Shown here one piece after another: positions 36,365 through 47,900 of a DNA stretch of 64,000 nucleotides (positions are counted from its first letter, which is position 1; the number at the start of each line of letters is the position of its first letter). The notes below the pieces were generated by a model that saw only the letters and a program-made list of their open reading frames with translations, was not told the DNA's origin and ran no database searches. The translations under genes and the position numbers were made by a program. The DNA comes from Elephas maximus indicus (Eukaryota > Chordata > Mammalia > Proboscidea > Elephantidae). The stretch covers positions 93,860,968-93,924,967 of the forward strand of contig NC_064830.1 of the NCBI RefSeq assembly GCF_024166365.1. The letters run 5' to 3'.

Positions 36365-37053
36365 TGAAAAGTTACCTTTGCCCTGGTTTTCTACTCCAGA
36401 GTGTTACTTTTGCCAGGTTGATTGACATTTTCTGGAGTAACTGTAAAGAACATTAAGTTTTATACTTTTTGTCTGGCCCTAGGATGCAGCCTGCCCCGTG
36501 ATTGGTATGTATGTACCTTGCAGGTATTGGTCAATAGACTATGCAAATGAGATAAGTTATAACCTACTATGCAAATGAAGTATCTATGGCCTACTGAGAG
36601 TGGATTAGTCAGTTCGTGGCCCAAGTGGGAGTGCCATGCCTTGAAATTGTCAAGGAGTTTGTGTATTTAAGCAGCCAGCCCCAGAGATGTTTTTGAGACA
36701 GAAAGAAGCAGGAAGAGAAGCAGAAGGAAGAAAGAAGAAATAGAGAGAAGGGACAAGGAACCTCCTAAAAGAGCTGTAACACAGGTCAAGAACTATAAAA
36801 CCAAGACAGTGAGAGGCCCAGAAGGGACCCAGGGGCAGAATCAGTGGCAATAGACTGCAGGGCCAAGAGGAGGCTTGTCCTCAGGGCACCGAGAGGAGGC
36901 CTGCATAGCCGAGAGGAGCTGAGAGCTGTCCTGCACTGAAGAAGGGAGACTTTGCCTACGTCCTTCCTGATCCTGATCCTGGGTCGTACCCTGTTCCTTA
37001 ATAAACCACTTAACTGTAGGTATGGTCTGTGAGTTCTGTGTGGCCACTGCAAC
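36365..37053 (+). mobile_element. Candidate solo LTR
   Basis: A TATA-like GTATTTAAG (about 36662-36670) is followed 330 bp later by CTTAATAAACC (36998-37008) and an end at CTGCAACA (37053). A polypurine stretch lies between (36700-36770). Its left end (TGAAAAG, 36365) is uncertain and no TSD could be matched. Compatible with an LTR, otherwise unknown. Confidence 0.4.
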
Positions 37054-37292
37054 AGATTATCAAACCCAGAGGAGAAGTAGAGAGTGCCATGGGAGGGACA
37101 ACTGGAGTCAGGATTGTAAAAATGTTGGAGAGTGGAGGTCTGTCTGACCTCCACTTCATAGAGATCAGCCTTGGGCTGATCTTGATTTGCGTTATCCTCC
37201 CTGAAGTTAGACAGGTTCTGACAATGCTACTGAAAATATTACTACTCCCACGCTTTTACACTAATTCAGAGAGAAACTCAAATTATGAAATA

Positions 37293-37586
37293 CAGTCACG
37301 CATCGCTTAACACCCCGATACGTTCTGTGAAATAGGACGTTATGTCATTTGGATGCTGTGTGAACGTGTGAACCAGGGGGCGTGGGGCTTCTGGGTCTAC
37401 GGGCCTGGGGCTGCTTTGGAGCGAGTGGCCTAGAAGCAGGGTGCCTGTTCCCATGAGTGCAGGGCAGCAGAGTGGGCTCACTGCCAAATCAGGTTGTGGG
37501 AATCCGCCTGAGGGCACTCCAGATCACAGACGTATATGTGGTGGGACGTTGCCAGATGTTAACAGACATTAAGCGGCACGTGACTG
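37293..37586. mobile_element. Non-autonomous DNA transposon (MITE) with TIRs
   Basis: Starts CAGTCACGCATCGCTTAA and ends TTAAGCGGCACGTGACTG, terminal inverted repeats matching at most positions, with a flanking TA on both sides (37291-37292, 37587-37588). Length is 294 bp. TIR and TA target fit a mariner/Tigger-type MITE; the exact family is not certain. Confidence 0.78.
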
Positions 37587-37784
37587 TATTTATAAAACAC
37601 TTTATTGTTTTAGTATTTTAAGTACCAACTGCAACTCGAAGGATTGAGGTAGGAGTGTCCACCTGTCTAGGGTGACCAACAGACCCAGTTTGCCTGGGAC
37701 TCCCCTGGTTTTAGCACTAAAAGCCCCACATCCTAGAAAACCCCTGGGGGATCAAACTGGGATGGCTGCTCACCTAGTATTGAG

Positions 37785-37920
37785 TGTCAGACTCTGCACT
37801 GGTCACATCCATCCCGTCATTTTATCCAGGTCCAATGTCAAGAGTAGGTTTCTTTGTCCCCATCTTGCACATAAGAAAACAGGCTCAGAAAGGTTAAGTT
37901 CCTTGCCAATGCCTACACAC
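37785..37920 (-). repeat. MIR fragment
   Basis: Antisense core with CATAAGAAAACAGGCTCAGAAAGGTTAAG, clearly MIR-like. Diverged ends. Confidence 0.65.
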
Positions 37921-37938
37921 CAGGGTAACAAACAAACA

Positions 37939-38098
37939 AAAAAAACCCAAACCCATTGGCTTCGAGTCAATTCTGACTCATAGCAACCCTACAGGACAGA
38001 GTAGAACTGTCCCATAGGGTTTCCAAGGAGCGGTAGGTGGATTCGAACTGCCAACATTTTGGTTAGCAGCCGTAGCTTTTGACCACTGTGCCACCAGG
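37939..38098 (-). mobile_element. AfroSINE
   Basis: Antisense copy starting with an AAAAAACCCAAACCCATTGGC tail complement, then TTCTGACTCATAGCAACCCTA and a head ending CCACCAGG. Confidence 0.92.
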
Positions 38099-38400
38099 TG
38101 GAGCCAGACTTTGGAACCAACTCTGCTGGGCTGAAAGCACTGGTGTCTTCCTGGGCGGTAGACATGACTCCCTAGTTGCCCAGCTCTGAGTCTCAGGAAA
38201 GGTAGATTAGTGGGCTCGGTAGCTGGACTCCTGGACACAGGCCATGGGGTGGGCCTGGGTGGGGTTTTGCTGCCCTCTGGTGGCAGAGAGGACAACACTC
38301 CAGGCCTGAATCCACTCCCATGGGGCAGCCCTTGTGGGGGATGAAAGTGCCCCATTCCCTCCAGGTGGCGGGAACTCAAGTCTGGTCTCAGGCCCAGGAC

Positions 38401-38611
38401 TTGTTGTTGTTGTTAGTTGCCATCAAGTCGATCCTGACTCTTGGCAACCCATGTGTGCAGAGTAGAGCTGCTCCATAGGATTTTCAAAGCTGTGACCTCT
38501 CAGAAACATATCGCCAAACCTGTCTTCTGAGGCACCTTGGTTGGGTTTGAACTGCCAATCTTTTGGCTAGTAGTCAAGACCTTAGCCTTTTGCACCACTC
38601 AGGTACTCCTG
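38401..38611 (-). mobile_element. AfroSINE (long variant)
   Basis: Antisense long variant with a GTTGTTGTTGTTAG tail and the longer internal region (CATATCGCCAAACCTGTCTTCTGAGG). Ends CACTCAGGTACTCCT. Confidence 0.9.
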
Positions 38612-38724
38612 GTTGCACTAGGAGGGTACCACATAAAGGGCTCCCACTGGGGTCTGCTTGGTTCATCCATTTGTTAGTCATATGCCCACTCAAGCCCACA
38701 CAGACCCAGGGTCAGATGGCTGAG

Positions 38725-39238
38725 TGTCATGAATTGAATTGTGTCCCCCAAAAATATCTGTCAACTTGGCTAGGCCATGATTCCCAGCATTGTATAATTG
38801 TCCACCATTCTGTCATCTGATGTGATTTTCATATGTGTTGTAAATCCTATCTCTATGATGTTAATGAGGTGGGATTATTGGCAGTTATGTTAATGAGGCA
38901 GGACTCAATCTCCAAGATTAGGTTGTGTCTTAAACCAATCTCTTTTGAGATATAAAAGAAAGAAGTGAGCAGAGAGACATGGGGACCTCATATCACCAAG
39001 AAACAGCACTGGGAGCAGAGTGCGTTCCTGTGTGGAGAAGCTCATAGATCAAGGGAAGACTGATGACAAGGACCCTCCTCCAGAGTTGACAGAGAGAGAA
39101 AGCCTTCCCCTGGAGCTGATGCCCCGAATGTGGACTTTTGGCCTACCAGGCTGTGAGAGAATAAAGTTCTGTTCGTTGAAGCCATCCATCCACCCACTTG
39201 TGGTATTTCTGTTATAGCAGCACTAGATAACTAAGATA
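38725..39238 (+). mobile_element. MaLR solo LTR
   Basis: Begins TGTCATGAATTG and ends CTAAGATA, with the 5-bp near-match CTGAG/CTGGG flanking (38720-38724, 39239-39243). Contains the AGAGAATAAAG signal near 39160. Confidence 0.83.
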
Positions 39239-39239
39239 C

Positions 39240-39330
39240 TGGGTTTGAATCTGCGTAACCCTGAGCCAGTCACTTACCCTTCTGGGTCTCAGACTCCTTG
39301 TGTGAAAAATCAGGAAGATAAATATGTTTA
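39240..39330 (+). repeat. MIR fragment
   Basis: GAGCCAGTCACTTACCC and TCTCAGACTCC resemble the MIR core. Starts where the LTR stops. Confidence 0.5.
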
Positions 39331-40514
39331 AGAGACTTAGGGCAGCCTTAGTCATGATGTTGTTATTACCACATCCTTCACACTCCCCCACCTTTGTGCA
39401 TTCATTCATTTAACTTTCATCCAGCAGCTATCTGCCAAACACCAGGTCTGTGCCAGACCCTGAGCTGGGGGTGCCAGGGAGATGCTCCCTTCCCCCTCTC
39501 CACCCCTTCTGTCTCTGTAGCTCTCTGCTAATTCACTGTCTGGTGTGTTCATTCATTCGTTGAGTTCCATTTATTTATTGTTCATTCAAACTTTCCAACA
39601 CTTACTTCCTTACTCATTCATTCATTTGATCATCTTATTTACACATTCATTCACTCGTTTTTTTTCCAGAAGTTGTAAACTCCCTCCCTCCTTTCTTCCC
39701 TGCCTCCCTCATTCCTCTGTTCCCCAAGCATTCCGGAAGGACTCATTCTGCGCCAGGCCAGGGTCAGATGCTGGGATTCTGGCCCAGCCCTCAAGGAGCT
39801 CTTAAGCTGATAAAGAGGCAGATAGTGAGGACATGCTTTGGTAACTGCCACACCTGCCATTGGACTCAGAGCAGGGGGAGCACCAGGAAGGAAGCAACTG
39901 ACTGACTGGAAGGTGGAGTGAGGGCAGGCAGAGAAGGTTTCATGGAGGAGGTGGCATCTAAGTCAAGTTACGAAGGGTGTGTGGGAGTTAAAAAGACACT
40001 CCAGGAAAAGTTTTGTGACACATGTGGCGAAAAGCAAGGCACCCAGGCTCCTGGGTATGTGATAAGGCCAAGCCCTCCCCAGGTTCCAGTGGCAGGTGGG
40101 CCACTCAAGGACTTGTCCTAATTCATCACCTTTGGCCTCTCTGGGAATCCACCAGGGAGCCAGGACTGGCCTTTAGAGAGCTAATAAAGCACATACTGGG
40201 CACCCTCCCCCTGTCCACCTATCTGTCCCACTGGGGATGCAGTAGCAGAGCTGCCCAGGCCAAGCAGGCTGAGCAGGCAGCAGCAGCAGCATTGAGGTGC
40301 CTGGGCCCCAAAATCCTGTGTCCATCCAGGAAATGTTTATCAAGTGCCTTGCTGTGATGCAGACCTTTCCCCAGACACTGGGAATACAGCAGTGAACGAG
40401 ATAGAGCTTCCACTTTCTAGGGGTGACAAACAATAAACAAGAAGACCAATATCTGTAAAGACCTCCAGGAACACATCTATAGTTGCACATGAGCCGCGAA
40501 GTGGAAGATTGCAC
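39331..40514. other. Mostly single-copy sequence upstream of PRKRIP1
   Basis: ATTCATTCATTT-type low-complexity around 39400 and 39550-39660. The rest shows weak similarity to old mammalian repeats but no gene. The 113-codon minus-strand frame at 40173-40514 has no recognisable domain. Confidence 0.4.
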
Positions 40515-40527
40515 TTATCCTCAGTAA

Positions 40528-40681
40528 ATCCCATTGCTGCCAAGTCGATTCCAACTCATAGTGACCCTATAGGACAGAGTAGAACTGACCCGTAGGGTTT
40601 CTAAGGAGTGGCTGGTGGATTCAAGCTGCCGACCCTTTTGGTTAATACCCCAGTTCTTAATCACTTCAACACCAGGGCCCC
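40528..40681 (-). mobile_element. AfroSINE
   Basis: Antisense copy with an imperfect TSD (TATCCTCAGTAAA 40515-40527 / TACCCTTAGTAAA 40682-40694). Full-length core variant. Confidence 0.92.
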
Positions 40682-40694
40682 TACCCTTAGTAAA

Positions 40695-41279
40695 AAAAAA
40701 AAGGGGGGGGTGTTAAAAAGCACTTACTGTGGGATTGGGGCTTGTATTAAGCGATTTTAGGGAGGGTTTCAGTAAGCAGCCTTTTACTGTAGATTATATG
40801 CTGTCAAGAAGCAGGGGAAGCTCTATGACTGGGTATCCGTGAATAAAAAGAATACTCAGTAATAAATCAAGGCTAACGCTGTAAAAAAGCATCAGTCACT
40901 CATATTAGCCAGAATGGGGAGACGTGTGGTCTTTTTCTGGTTACAGCAGTATTCTTGTTTTTGCCCGAGAGTTCAGATATGACTACAGAGCCGTTTTGTT
41001 TATGTTTTGACCCATCACGGTCACAGATGGCCTTGTGTGATGCTAGTGTCCTGTGAAATTGTTTATCTCCAATAGGAAAACACCAAGGCCTAGCTCTGAG
41101 AGCCGGCCCAGCCCCCAGATGTGAGGCGCCGTTTTGCTCTTTCTCATAAGAGAGGCTCGTTCACTTCGCCAAGGTGTATTTCCTGGGTGCCAGGTTGGTG
41201 GGTAGGTGCACAGTAATTCCAGGTAGGCAAAAGACGTACAGCCCCAGTCATCACCGAGCTCACAGAGACACATTTGCGC
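40695..41279. other. Upstream flank of the PRKRIP1 CpG island
   Basis: Contains an A/G homopolymer (40691-40710) and otherwise unique-looking sequence. No promoter motif is convincing. A distal enhancer role cannot be judged from sequence. Confidence 0.4.
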
Positions 41280-41960
41280 GCTGTCTTAAATAAAAGACAG
41301 GAGATAGTCCGAAACGGAAGGCGGAGGGCAGCAGACCTAAGGAACAGCCAGGACAAAGCCCCGGGGCGGGTGCGCGAAGGTGGTGTGAGCCTTTAGGCGG
41401 GTCTGCGCCATGGTGCTACGAAGCACACGGGAGGCAGTAGAGGTCGCCTGGGGCTGGGCCACTGGGCGCATGTAGGGCCACCTCTTCCCCCAGGGATGCC
41501 GGGTTTAGTTGCACTGATTTATTCAAAAACAGGAAATGAAATCAAGCAGTTTTGATCAAAATAACCCACATCTGTGTCGGGCTCATGAATATTCAGCAGG
41601 TTCCGTCTGGCTGGCGCTCCGCCTACCCCCTCGGGACTAAGAGACCGCGCTTGCGTCGCAGCGCGCGGCTCTGTCGTCATAGGTGTGCGCCGGCGCCGTC
41701 TCTCGCCTGGGAGGCAGGAAAGCTGCCATGGCGAGCTCAGCCGCCTCGTCGGTGCGACCGCCCAGGCCCAAGAAGGAGCCGCAGGCGCTCATCATCCCCA
41801 AGAATGCGGCGGAGGAGCAGAAGCTCAAGCTGGAACGGCTCATGAAGAACCCGGTGAGATGAGGCGCGGGCTCGACAGCCTCGCCGTGTCCGCCCCCTTC
41901 GGTTCCCGGCCCCTCTGAGCGCTCGCGGACCCACCTTCCCACCTCCTCGCGTCTGGTTCT
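41280..41960 (+). promoter_or_regulatory. CpG-island promoter of PRKRIP1
   Basis: Dense CpG and high GC contrast sharply with the AT-rich flanks and cover exon 1 and about 450 bp upstream. I see no TATA box at a sensible distance, which fits a TATA-less housekeeping promoter with dispersed starts. A CGTCA half-site (CREB/ATF-like) is at 41675-41679. No recognisable repeat overlaps the core. The exact transcription start cannot be set from sequence alone. Confidence 0.75.
41728..41853 (+). CDS. PRKRIP1: PRKRIP1 coding exon 1
   Basis: This exon encodes residues 1-42 and ends in phase 0 after Asn-Pro, followed directly by a GTGAGA donor at 41854. It is GC- and CpG-rich because it lies inside the promoter island. 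The ATG at 41728 is the first in the island in this frame and matches the family N-terminus (Met-Ala-Ser). Long antisense open frames across it come from GC richness. Confidence 0.95.
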
Positions 41961-44900
41961 GGAACTCAGTACCCGAGCCCCATGACCAGCCCTTGGCCCT
42001 TAGGAAGGAGTAGGCTGCCCCAGAGGTGGTGAGCTGCCTGTCTGTCCTCCGTTGGATCCCATCCCTAATGAGGACGCTGTGGAGCGGCTTCCGTGCGCTA
42101 AGACCTTTTCCAGTTGATCTGGTTAGCCCAAGGGTTTATTTTCTTCAGAACAGCACCCATTATTAGAGAGGCAATGGCCGAAACACCTCGGGCTAGTCAC
42201 TCCCCAGAGCGGGCCTCAGTCTCCTCAATCATAAAAGTAATTGGATGAGGAGGTCTCTTATAGTTCTGACTGGAAAGGGTTAACTTTTCTTATGTAGTAT
42301 TAGAGTTAGCGGTTTCTAGCCATAGCGGTGACTTACATTTCTGAATTCTGTTCAGGAAAAATAAATATAGTCCTGGCAAGGCTGTGGGCTGTGAAATGGC
42401 CCAGGGTATACTGGATGAAGTAAAGCATAGACAGACGGAAGAACATAAAATCAGCTCTCGGTCCAAGGAGCAGAGCAATCCTGCTTCACTACCCTAGTTA
42501 AAATTCTTTGGTCAGCAGGGTCACACTGATAAATGCCTTTGTTTTTAAATATTGTGTTTAAATGTTGCAGGACAAACCAGTTCCGATTCCAGAAAAAATG
42601 AGTGAATGGGCACCTCGACCTCCCCCAGAATTTGTCCGAGATGTTATGGGTAATGTCTTGTATGTGTATAAATATAATTTTTAAAGCATAGACATATAAA
42701 CCCTGTTAGTATTAGATTTCTGGGAAAGGAAAAAAAAATTAAACGATACTCTTGTTTACGGTTTGGCATTAGAGAATTTTCTTCTGCATTATTCTTAATA
42801 ATGCACTGTATTGTTTTTTTCTTAATGGAAATAGTTTTACTAGTGGGTTTTTTGTTTTTGTTTTTTGCTTTGGGTCCTCCTTGTGCCCACTGTCTCATTT
42901 ATGTTACTTGTCACACGCATGTCCACCTGTTGTTAGTTGCTGTCATGTCAGTTCCAACTCTTGGTGACCCCATGTGTGCAGACTAGAACTGCTCCATAGC
43001 GTTTTCGAGGTTGTGACCTTTTGGAAGCAGGCTGCCAAGTCTGTCTTCCAAAGTACCTCTTGATGGGTTCAAACCGCCTGCCTTTTGGTTAGTAGTCCAG
43101 CGCTTAACTGTTTGCAACATTCAGGGACTCCTAATGGAAATAGTTTTATTATTGTTTTTGGATTCTAAATTGAAATATACTAATTGTAATAAATAAATAG
43201 AGGTATAAAAAGGTTAGAACCTCCTAATAATTCCATCATTCTGCTTATAACATTCTGGCATTACACTCTGAACCACTTTATAGTCAAAGCCACTCATGAT
43301 TAAGAAAAAACATTTTTACAAAAATTTTGTTGTTTCGCACATATTGTTTTGTAACCTCCTTTTTCCACTTAATGTATCATGAAATCTTTTTAACTCTGTA
43401 GAAACCTAACATGCCAAATGTGAAATCATCTTGAGTGGAGAGTCACAGGTTGTCTTCTGAGTTACTAGTCACTGAACCACAGTCTCCTATTCCTCCAATG
43501 TTAGAGTGGAATTTTTAGTAACTTTGCATTCAACATTCACACAACAAATATTTAATGATGCCTACGAGGCACTGTGCTAGGTTCTGGGATATAATATGGA
43601 AAAACAAGCAGGCATGCTTCCTCCTGTTCCTTTCCGTTTCTTTCTTTGATCCTTTGGTGTTGGTAACTGAGTTTTGTGAAGAACTCTGTACTGTCCTGGC
43701 TACAGGTTCAAGTGCTGGGGCCGGCAGCGGAGAGTTCCATGTGTACAGGCACCTGCGTCGTAGAGAGTACCAACGACAAGACTACATGGATGCCATGGCT
43801 GAAAAGGTCAGTGAGGGAAGAGGTGGACTGAGCCTTTGGATTTGGGCAACGGTGTACTTACAGCTTTTAGAAAAAAGTGGAGAATAGTAGTTACAGCTAG
43901 TCGTGGCTTGTGTGAGGACTGCCTTCTAAGTTTGCGTTGAAAGCAGATATCAAGCAAAGTCCAGGTTGCTCCTCTGTTGGTCTCAGACAGCAGGATGCTC
44001 CCACTAGGAGAGGAATGAGGGATGGAAGTCTCATGTGTGTGGAAGGGCACAGCAGATTCCCCTCTCCCATCCTGGCTATGAAATGGAATGGCAAGCAGGG
44101 TTTCCTGCTTACATCTTCCAATAACTTTGTTTTTCTGTACAGGCCTCTCTGGTTTAGGCTGAATGCCTATAATTCCAATTAACTGTGTGTTTGGTGTGAG
44201 TAGTGGTGTGCTTTTTGGGTCTGCTTCTTTGAGGACTTGGGTTTTCTAGCTCGAGGCTGGCATTTCTTTATGACAGGTATCAAATAATAATTCATTATTT
44301 TAAGAGCTTAAGAACTACTTTAGAGATTGTACTTTAAGAACTGTTAAGCTTTCTGTTACTTGCCCAGAAGGGCCAGAAACCACTCTCCTGATGCTATTTT
44401 AAAATACTCTTTTGGATATTTCACTTGTTTTATTTTTCTAATTGAATTTTGGAATAAGCGTTATCCTCACCAAAACTCTTGTTTGATTTTTGGCTAGGAT
44501 TGAGTTGTTGAATCTGTAACTTAACTTGAAAGAGAATAGATATTATGTTTAGTCATCCCATCTAGAAACTTTGTGTCTTTTTTGTTTGTTTAAATATTCT
44601 TTTCTCTCTCTCAATGAGTTGTAGAGATTTCGCATCTATCTTACCACATATGTTCAAATGTATTTTAAGTTTTTTGATAACAGTGATGCTAGGGAGCCCT
44701 TTATATTTTATAACTGGCTATTAGTGTTAGGACTCCCTGAGTGGTGCAAATGGTTAACATGCTTAGCTGCTAACTGAAAGGTTAGAGGTTTGAGTCCACA
44801 CAGAGGTGTGTTAGAAGAAAGACCTGACAGTCTCCTTCTGAAAACTCGGTGGACTTGTACTCTGACACACATGGGGTCGACATGAGCCAGAATGAACTAA

Positions 44901-47900
44901 CGGCAACTGATTATAGTCAGAAAAAAATAGACTGACCATTGTTTAAACTAAAAAAAGAAAAAAACAAACCTGTTGCTATCAAGTCGATACCAACTGATAG
45001 TGACCCTGTAGGACAGTAGAACTGCCCCATAGGGTTTACAAGGCTGTAATCTTTACAGAAGCAGACTGCCACATCTTTCTCCCGCAGAGCGGCTGGTCAG
45101 TTCAGACTGCTGATCTTTTAGTTAGCAGCCAAGCACTTTACCACTGTGCCACCAGGGCTTCTGACCTTTGTATACCCAATGCTGTCAAGTTGATTCTGAC
45201 TCACAGCGACCCTATAGAACAGAGTAGAACTGCCCCATAGGGTTTCCAAGGAGAGCCTGGTGGATTCAAACTGCCGACCTTTTGGTTAGCAGCTGAGTTC
45301 TTAACCACGATGCCACCAAGGCTCCGACCTTTGTATTTCCCACTCGTAGTGCTGCCTTGTTTGCCCACCTTACAATTAATAAAAATCAAACATTATTTGC
45401 CTCGTTCCTTTTTTTTTCCTGAGTGTGTGATTATTTTTTGTTTTCATAGTGTAAAAATAGCATAAGCCAATACACATCAGAACATATCTGAAGAACAGTT
45501 CACCAAAATATTAAACGGAAGTAATCGGAGTGGTGGGCTTTTCTTTATAATTTTTTGGAACGTCTGATTTTTTTTTTTTTAAACATTTTATTGTGGTTTG
45601 GGTGAAAGTTTGCAAGGCAAATTAGTTCCCTGCTCAACAGTTTATACACATTTTGTTTCCTGACATTGGTTGCAGTCCCCTCAGTGTGACAACACTCTGC
45701 CCCCTTGCTCCCTGGGTTCCCTGTTTCCATTTTTCCGGCCCCTTCCTGCCTTCTGAACTTTGTTTTTGGGCAAATGCTACCCTTTTGGTCTTGTGTGGTT
45801 GATTGTTCTGCGGACCATGTTCCTCATGGGTGTTATTGTTCACTTTACAGGCTTGACTATTGTTTGGCTGAAAGGTGGTCTCTGGAAGTAGGTTCTGTTC
45901 CAAGTTTGAAGGGTGTCTAAGGGCCATAGTCTCAGGGGTTCCACCAGTATCAGACCAGTAAGTCTGGTCCTTTGTATCAGTTTGTATTTTGTTCTACATT
46001 TTTCTCCCATATTGTCCAGGACCTTTGCATGATTCCTTTTGACTTTCTAGATATACATCTGACTTCTCTAACACTGTATGTGAGGGTTTACTTAATCTTA
46101 ACACATACCCAAAAAGTCCTTTTCCACAGTCTGGCCGTGATGCCTGTTATTTCAGAGAGCACATTTGTGCATTTTAGAGAGATTCATATACTTTAAAATG
46201 ATATCCATCTGCTTTTTATGACGAGAAAGCTGCTTTACCTAGTAGCATTTGACTCTCTAATAATTTAGTTTAAAAAAACCAGACTTTTCCTATATAAAGC
46301 AAATAAAATACTTTTAAAATTTAAGACAAACAGTATTCATAAAACACAATACTATTTATCAATTAAACACAACAAACTACTGATACATGCAACAACATGA
46401 ATATTCTTAGAACGCTATGCTGAGTGCATGAAGCCCTGCTAAAAGACACCATACTGTATGGTTCCATTCATGTGAACTTCTGGAACAGGCAGAACTAATG
46501 TGTGTGGGGAAAAAAAATTACAGTGGTGGTTGTCTCGGGTGAGGGGACAGGAGCTGATTGGGAAGAGGTTTGAGGGAACTTTCTGGGGTAATCAAATTGT
46601 ACACTGAAGATCCGGACGTTTTGTATTACCTTAAAAAGAAAAGAAGAACCGTAAGCACATGCCTGAATGTTTGAGAGTAAAATGTCCTGCTGTGTGCAGC
46701 TTACTTTGAAATGCATGAAAACAGTAAGATGGATTGATGGATGGATACAGGCATATGTGATAAAGCAAGTAAAGCAAAATGTTAATTGTAGAATGTAGGT
46801 GGAGGGTATATGCACCGTATAATTCTTTCATCTTTCCTGTGTTTGCTAATTTTCAAAATAAAATATTAGGGAAAAAAAGATTAAACCAAAGAAACAGCCA
46901 AGATACAGAAGAAAATATGTAAGAACTTACTGGAATGGCCAAAACCGAGTTAGAAAAAATCCTTGTGATTTGGGAACAGATTGGAATCCTGCCATGGGTG
47001 TTTTCACCTGGCCTTTGCTGGTCCCACGCAGCCTTTCTCGGCTCCCAGACGTTGTTGTTCTTTAGCTACTGCCATCTTCTGGTGGGTGGTGATATTCTCC
47101 ATCCTAGCAGGAAGGCGCAGGTGGCCTGCCATGCAGCTGTACCAGGTCGCTGCGATGGGTTTGCCACTGTCAGAAAGAAACAAAGCTCTGAATACAGAAA
47201 CTATCAGGAGCAGTTTTATTTTTAAACTACTTTGGAGGGGAGGAAATAGAGCAGGCTGTTGTCTCAGGCATCATAAATTACTCTAAAGTTTTTTTATATT
47301 GTCTAAAGACTGAGAAAATATGGAAAGATGTTTTGCAAACTTTGACGTCCATACAACAAAGGTTTTTGTTTAGAGGAGCTCTGAGGTTTGAAAAAAAAAA
47401 AAAAGTTTAGAGGCAAAAGAATCTTCACCCTTCTACCCTGACTGACGGATACAGTATCCCCACCGACAGGGCGGGGTCAGACATACTCCTGCTTGAGACC
47501 TGGCCTCAGCCAGATTGGGCAGCCAGCTGGGGCTCTCCACGCAGTTTACTTAACGGTAAATTCAGTTCCTACAGCAGCACAGAGTGAGACATTTTCAGCT
47601 CAGCTTCTAAAGGAACCAAGTGCTTTTAGGTTTAAGTGGTTTGCTTTCTAGCATTCCCCAAATTAAAGCTGTTTTCTTCTTAAAAGGAGGCTCCTCTTTT
47701 TATTTCATATTTTCGGCTCTCAGAGAGAGAGCTATGTTATTTTGTTTCTGCATCCATCTAAGCAGACCCGTGCAGCCCTGGTGGTACAAACAGCAGGGCT
47801 GTTGAAGCCGCGTCTTCGTCCCTTTGCTGGCTTCTTCGTTTTTGTCCAGTTGACCATGGTGGCTATGATTGGAAGAAATGAGAGATGACACTCAGCGAAT

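Noticed and set aside
36786..37154. 122-codon minus-strand frame
   Set aside because: It runs antisense across a candidate LTR with AATAAA and lacks any motif; likely chance.
41637..41942. Antisense and alternative open frames over PRKRIP1 exon 1
   Set aside because: They result from low stop-codon density in a CpG island and conflict with the correctly spliced frame.
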